Source: an uncultured Ruminococcus sp.
Lineage (GTDB): Bacteria > Bacillota > Clostridia > Oscillospirales > Acutalibacteraceae
NCBI GenBank assembly: GCA_902785555.1
Contig: CACZZB010000023.1
Location: 1-46,016 of the forward strand
Length of the DNA stretch: 46,016 bases
Reading direction: 5' to 3'
Under the pieces are notes generated by a model, which worked only from the letters and a program-made list of their open reading frames with translations, did no database searches and had not been told where the DNA came from. Shown one piece after another: positions 43,883 through 46,016 of this stretch. The translations under genes were made by a program, and so were the position numbers. Within the stretch, counting starts at the first letter, position 1. Each line of letters starts with the position of its first letter.

Positions 43883-44030
43883 TGGCTTAAATATAATATT
43901 CAATATTAATCGGGTGAAAGAGAAAAAATATATAAACTTTGCCAATTTTCAAAAAAAGGATAGATATTAAAAAATATCTGGTGTATAATAAATAATTGGA
44001 TATCAAATAAAAAATTGGAGGTTATTTTAA

Positions 44031-45113
44031 ATGTCAAAAGATAATAACAGTCAGGTTGATATACAAAAATATGAGGATTTTGTTTCAAACAGTCCGTACG
44101 GAAGTTTTACACAGTCATCTCTCTGGGCAAAGGTAAAAGCAGACTGGAACAGTGAATTAGTGGCTGTTTATGACAATGAAGGCAATATCAAAGCCGCTAT
44201 GCAGATACTTTTCAAGAAACTGCCTGTAATAAATTCCACATTCGCCTATTCCACAAGAGGTCCTGTCTGCGACTGCACCGACAAGGAAACCTTGACGGAA
44301 CTGCTTGAAAAAGCTAAAAAAACTGCAAAAAAACATCATGCCTATATGCTCAAAATAGACCCTATGATACCTCACTGCGAACAGGTCACGGAAGAAGAAA
44401 ACTTTACATTTGATAAAGAAAAAAGTCTTGAAGTCATTGAGAATTTCAAAGCACTTGGATTTGAATATGACCCCGATATTTCGGAAGATGTCACAGTGCA
44501 GAGTCTCAAAAACTATCTACTTAATATTTCGGGCAAAACAGCAGACGAGGTTTTCAGCGGATTCCACTCAAAATGGAGATATAATATCCGTGTTGCCGAA
44601 AGAAAAGGCGTTACCTGCAAAGCATACGGCAAAGAAAAATTAGACGATTTCTGTATGCTTATGAAAGAAACGGGTGAACGTGACGGATTCCATATCCGTT
44701 CAAAGGAATATTTCGCAAATATGATGGATGCTCTCGGTGAACACGCAAGATTATATATGTGCTATGCCCCTGACGGTGAGCCTATTTCCGGTGCATTGGA
44801 CATAAACTATGCCAAGCGTGTAAGTTACCTTTACGGAGCTTCCGGCAACGGTCACAGAAATTTAATGCCCAATCACCTCATGCAGTGGACTATGATACAA
44901 TGGGCTGTCGAAACAGGCTGTGACATCTACGACTTCATGGGAGTACCTCATTATGATGACGAAACTCACTCAAACTACGGTGTCTACAAATTCAAAAAAG
45001 GCTTTAACGGCTATGCTGAAAAGTACCTCGGTGAATTCAACTATATTCCATCAAAAGCAAAATACAAATTCCTGAAATGGGCGGCTAAAACCTTCATGCA
45101 CCGTGATATTTAA
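44031..45113 (+). CDS. FemAB family peptidoglycan bridge aminoacyltransferase
   Basis: A 360-residue FemX/FemAB-type protein that adds amino acids from aminoacyl-tRNA to the peptidoglycan stem peptide. FTQSSLWAKVKADWNSELVA opens it. Two GNAT-like halves follow, with AYMLKIDPMIP, FHSKWRYNIRVAERKGV near 185 (conserved RxNI), EPISGALDINYAKRVSYLYG and the C-terminal DFMGVPHYDDETHSNYGVYK and FKKGFNG. It lacks the long coiled-coil insert of FemA. TTGGAGG precedes the ATG; a TATAAT lies at 43984-43989. It is upstream of a decayed membrane-protein gene. Confidence 0.93.
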   Translation: MSKDNNSQVDIQKYEDFVSNSPYGSFTQSSLWAKVKADWNSELVAVYDNEGNIKAAMQILFKKLPVINSTFAYSTRGPVCDCTDKETLTELLEKAKKTAKKHHAYMLKIDPMIPHCEQVTEEENFTFDKEKSLEVIENFKALGFEYDPDISEDVTVQSLKNYLLNISGKTADEVFSGFHSKWRYNIRVAERKGVTCKAYGKEKLDDFCMLMKETGERDGFHIRSKEYFANMMDALGEHARLYMCYAPDGEPISGALDINYAKRVSYLYGASGNGHRNLMPNHLMQWTMIQWAVETGCDIYDFMGVPHYDDETHSNYGVYKFKKGFNGYAEKYLGEFNYIPSKAKYKFLKWAAKTFMHRDI

Positions 45114-45132
45114 TCCAAAGGAAGTGTAAAAA

Positions 45133-45929
45133 GTGTCTTTTATCAAAAAATACCTGTATTTATATTCGGATTTATTTTTACAGTGATTATTATTGCGGCA
45201 TTATTGATTTTCTCAGGTATAATTTCAATACCTCAGCTCCATGCCAAATACACTTTGAGAGGAAATGCCGAAGATTATGTCAATAAGACCTACGGTAATC
45301 ATTACTATATTTCACAATCCCGTATTGACGGTGAAAGATACAATCTGTTTCAGGATTATGTATATGGTGTAGAATACACTTTTTCCGACAAGAATAAAAA
45401 CGAAAAAGGACTTCACCATATATGTAGGAAATGATAACGGCAGTGCCAAGACCATCACCGACCAACGCTATCATTCTTACAATGAATCCGTTTTCAAAAA
45501 ATGCTTCTACGACTATATAAAAAATCAGCTTGCAGAATACAATATCCCCAAAAAGGCACTTGAACTTGATGTTTCAATTTATGACCCCGACTATGCAATG
45601 TATACCGACCATGCTCTGACATACGACAATTACGATAATATAATATCCGACAACGCCATGACACAAAAACTTGAAATCTCCGTCAATGTCACTATTTCAG
45701 ACAAATCACAAAATAATAACGATTATTCCGATACCGTCAAAAATATGTATGCTTATCTCAACAAGGCTGAATACAGAAAATTTGAATTTTATTTTACTGA
45801 TATAAAACATGAGTCACTGAACGTCAATATATACAGCGGTATAACCGTCAACGGACAGCCGGATAAAAACTATGTACCCCAAAACGAAATATATTTGGAC
45901 CCTTATTATACAGACAGCTGTGACATACT
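45133..45929 (+). pseudogene. Decayed membrane-anchored protein gene cut by an IS end
   Basis: A GTG at 45133 with AAAGGAAG upstream reads VSFIKKY, but the membrane helix (PVFIFGFIFTVIIIAALLIF) and the next 75 residues are in another frame, and from about 45412 a third segment (DFTIYVGNDNGSAKTI through NEIYLDP) returns to the first frame. One missing base near 45154 and one extra base near 45412 explain this. The product would be a single-anchor extracytoplasmic protein of unknown family. The frame then enters an IS-type terminal hairpin at 45930 and stops at 45951, so the true C terminus is lost. Confidence 0.75.
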
Positions 45930-46016
45930 CCCCCGCCTACGCTTCGCTTAGAGGCGGGGGCTTCTCGCTCAAGTATGGTAACCCATACAGTATCAACGAG
46001 CTAACCCCGTGTGTCC
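45930..46016 (-). mobile_element. End of an IS200/IS605-type (TnpB) element
   Basis: CCCCCGCCT (45930-45938) pairs perfectly with AGGCGGGGG (45952-45960) around ACGCTTCGCTTAG, and GTATGG (45973-45978) pairs with CCATAC (45983-45988). Read on the minus strand this hairpin pair resembles the 3' end of tnpB and its guide-RNA scaffold in IS605-type elements of Clostridia, so the transposase would lie beyond the window. The exact boundary is uncertain by about 12 bases, since GTGACATACTC just before may belong to the element. Confidence 0.7.

Noticed and set aside
45598..45951. A separate small gene at the right end
   Set aside because: It continues the frame of the upstream membrane-protein segment without its own ribosome binding site, and its last residues come from the IS hairpin.

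Overview
The window looks like a piece of a low-GC, spore-forming anaerobic Clostridia genome, most like Ruminococcus and relatives (Oscillospiraceae). This rests on the AT-rich composition, AGGAGG-type ribosome binding sites, Rnf subunit B, an intact SigK-type sporulation sigma factor, type III glutamine synthetase, a glycogen branching enzyme, the XpaC/TelA/TerD set, and families typical of Clostridia (DUF4364, RicT, SCP2, DUF6774-like). The taxon is inferred from gene content, not from a marker alignment.

Layout. 1-1336: structured sequence at the left edge, rnfB, an Smr-domain gene. 1280-5613 (minus): sigK-like sigma factor, a DUF5131-DUF4186 fusion, glgB, an SCP2-like protein. 5853-9574 (plus): holB, ricT, a hypothetical, (a small minus-strand gene), DUF4364 and a hypothetical. 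9575-14477 (minus): radC, a P-loop protein, pgi and glnN; glnN has a clear promoter followed by a leader terminator. 14772-17507: a large GT2/TagF-like protein. 17566-19655 (minus): LUD protein, deoD and an Ig-like protein. 19741-24489: small proteins, a GHL10 glycosidase, DegV, tRNA-Arg(CCT) and a YdcF/SanA-type membrane protein. 24860-28580 (minus): rpmG-secE-nusG-rplK-rplA, then rplJ-rplL with an L10 leader, then rpmB. rpoBC does not follow rplL here.

28721-39439 (minus) is the most interesting region: an apparent operon of about 10.7 kb under one strong promoter. It encodes four TerD-family proteins (one broken by a 19-bp deletion), an NrdG-like radical SAM protein with no glycyl-radical partner, a beta/coiled-coil protein, two paralogous coiled-coil proteins (one with a glycine-rich hydrophobic N terminus), a 1189-residue protein with three CbbX/SpoVK-type AAA+ modules, and a 34-residue membrane peptide. 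Tight or overlapping junctions from the radical SAM gene onward suggest a co-translated machine. A separate XpaC-TelA operon lies 2.3 kb upstream, beyond an SNF-family transporter and a DUF2809-like protein, so the locus as a whole is a Ter-type envelope-stress locus with an unusual ATPase arm.

44031-46016 (plus): a FemAB-type peptidoglycan bridge enzyme, then a decayed membrane-protein gene that runs into the end of an IS200/IS605-type element. The window's left edge is also structured and may be another such element, so both edges may be repeats. No rRNA, CRISPR array or complete transposase is present. No gene-free stretch exceeds about 300 bases.
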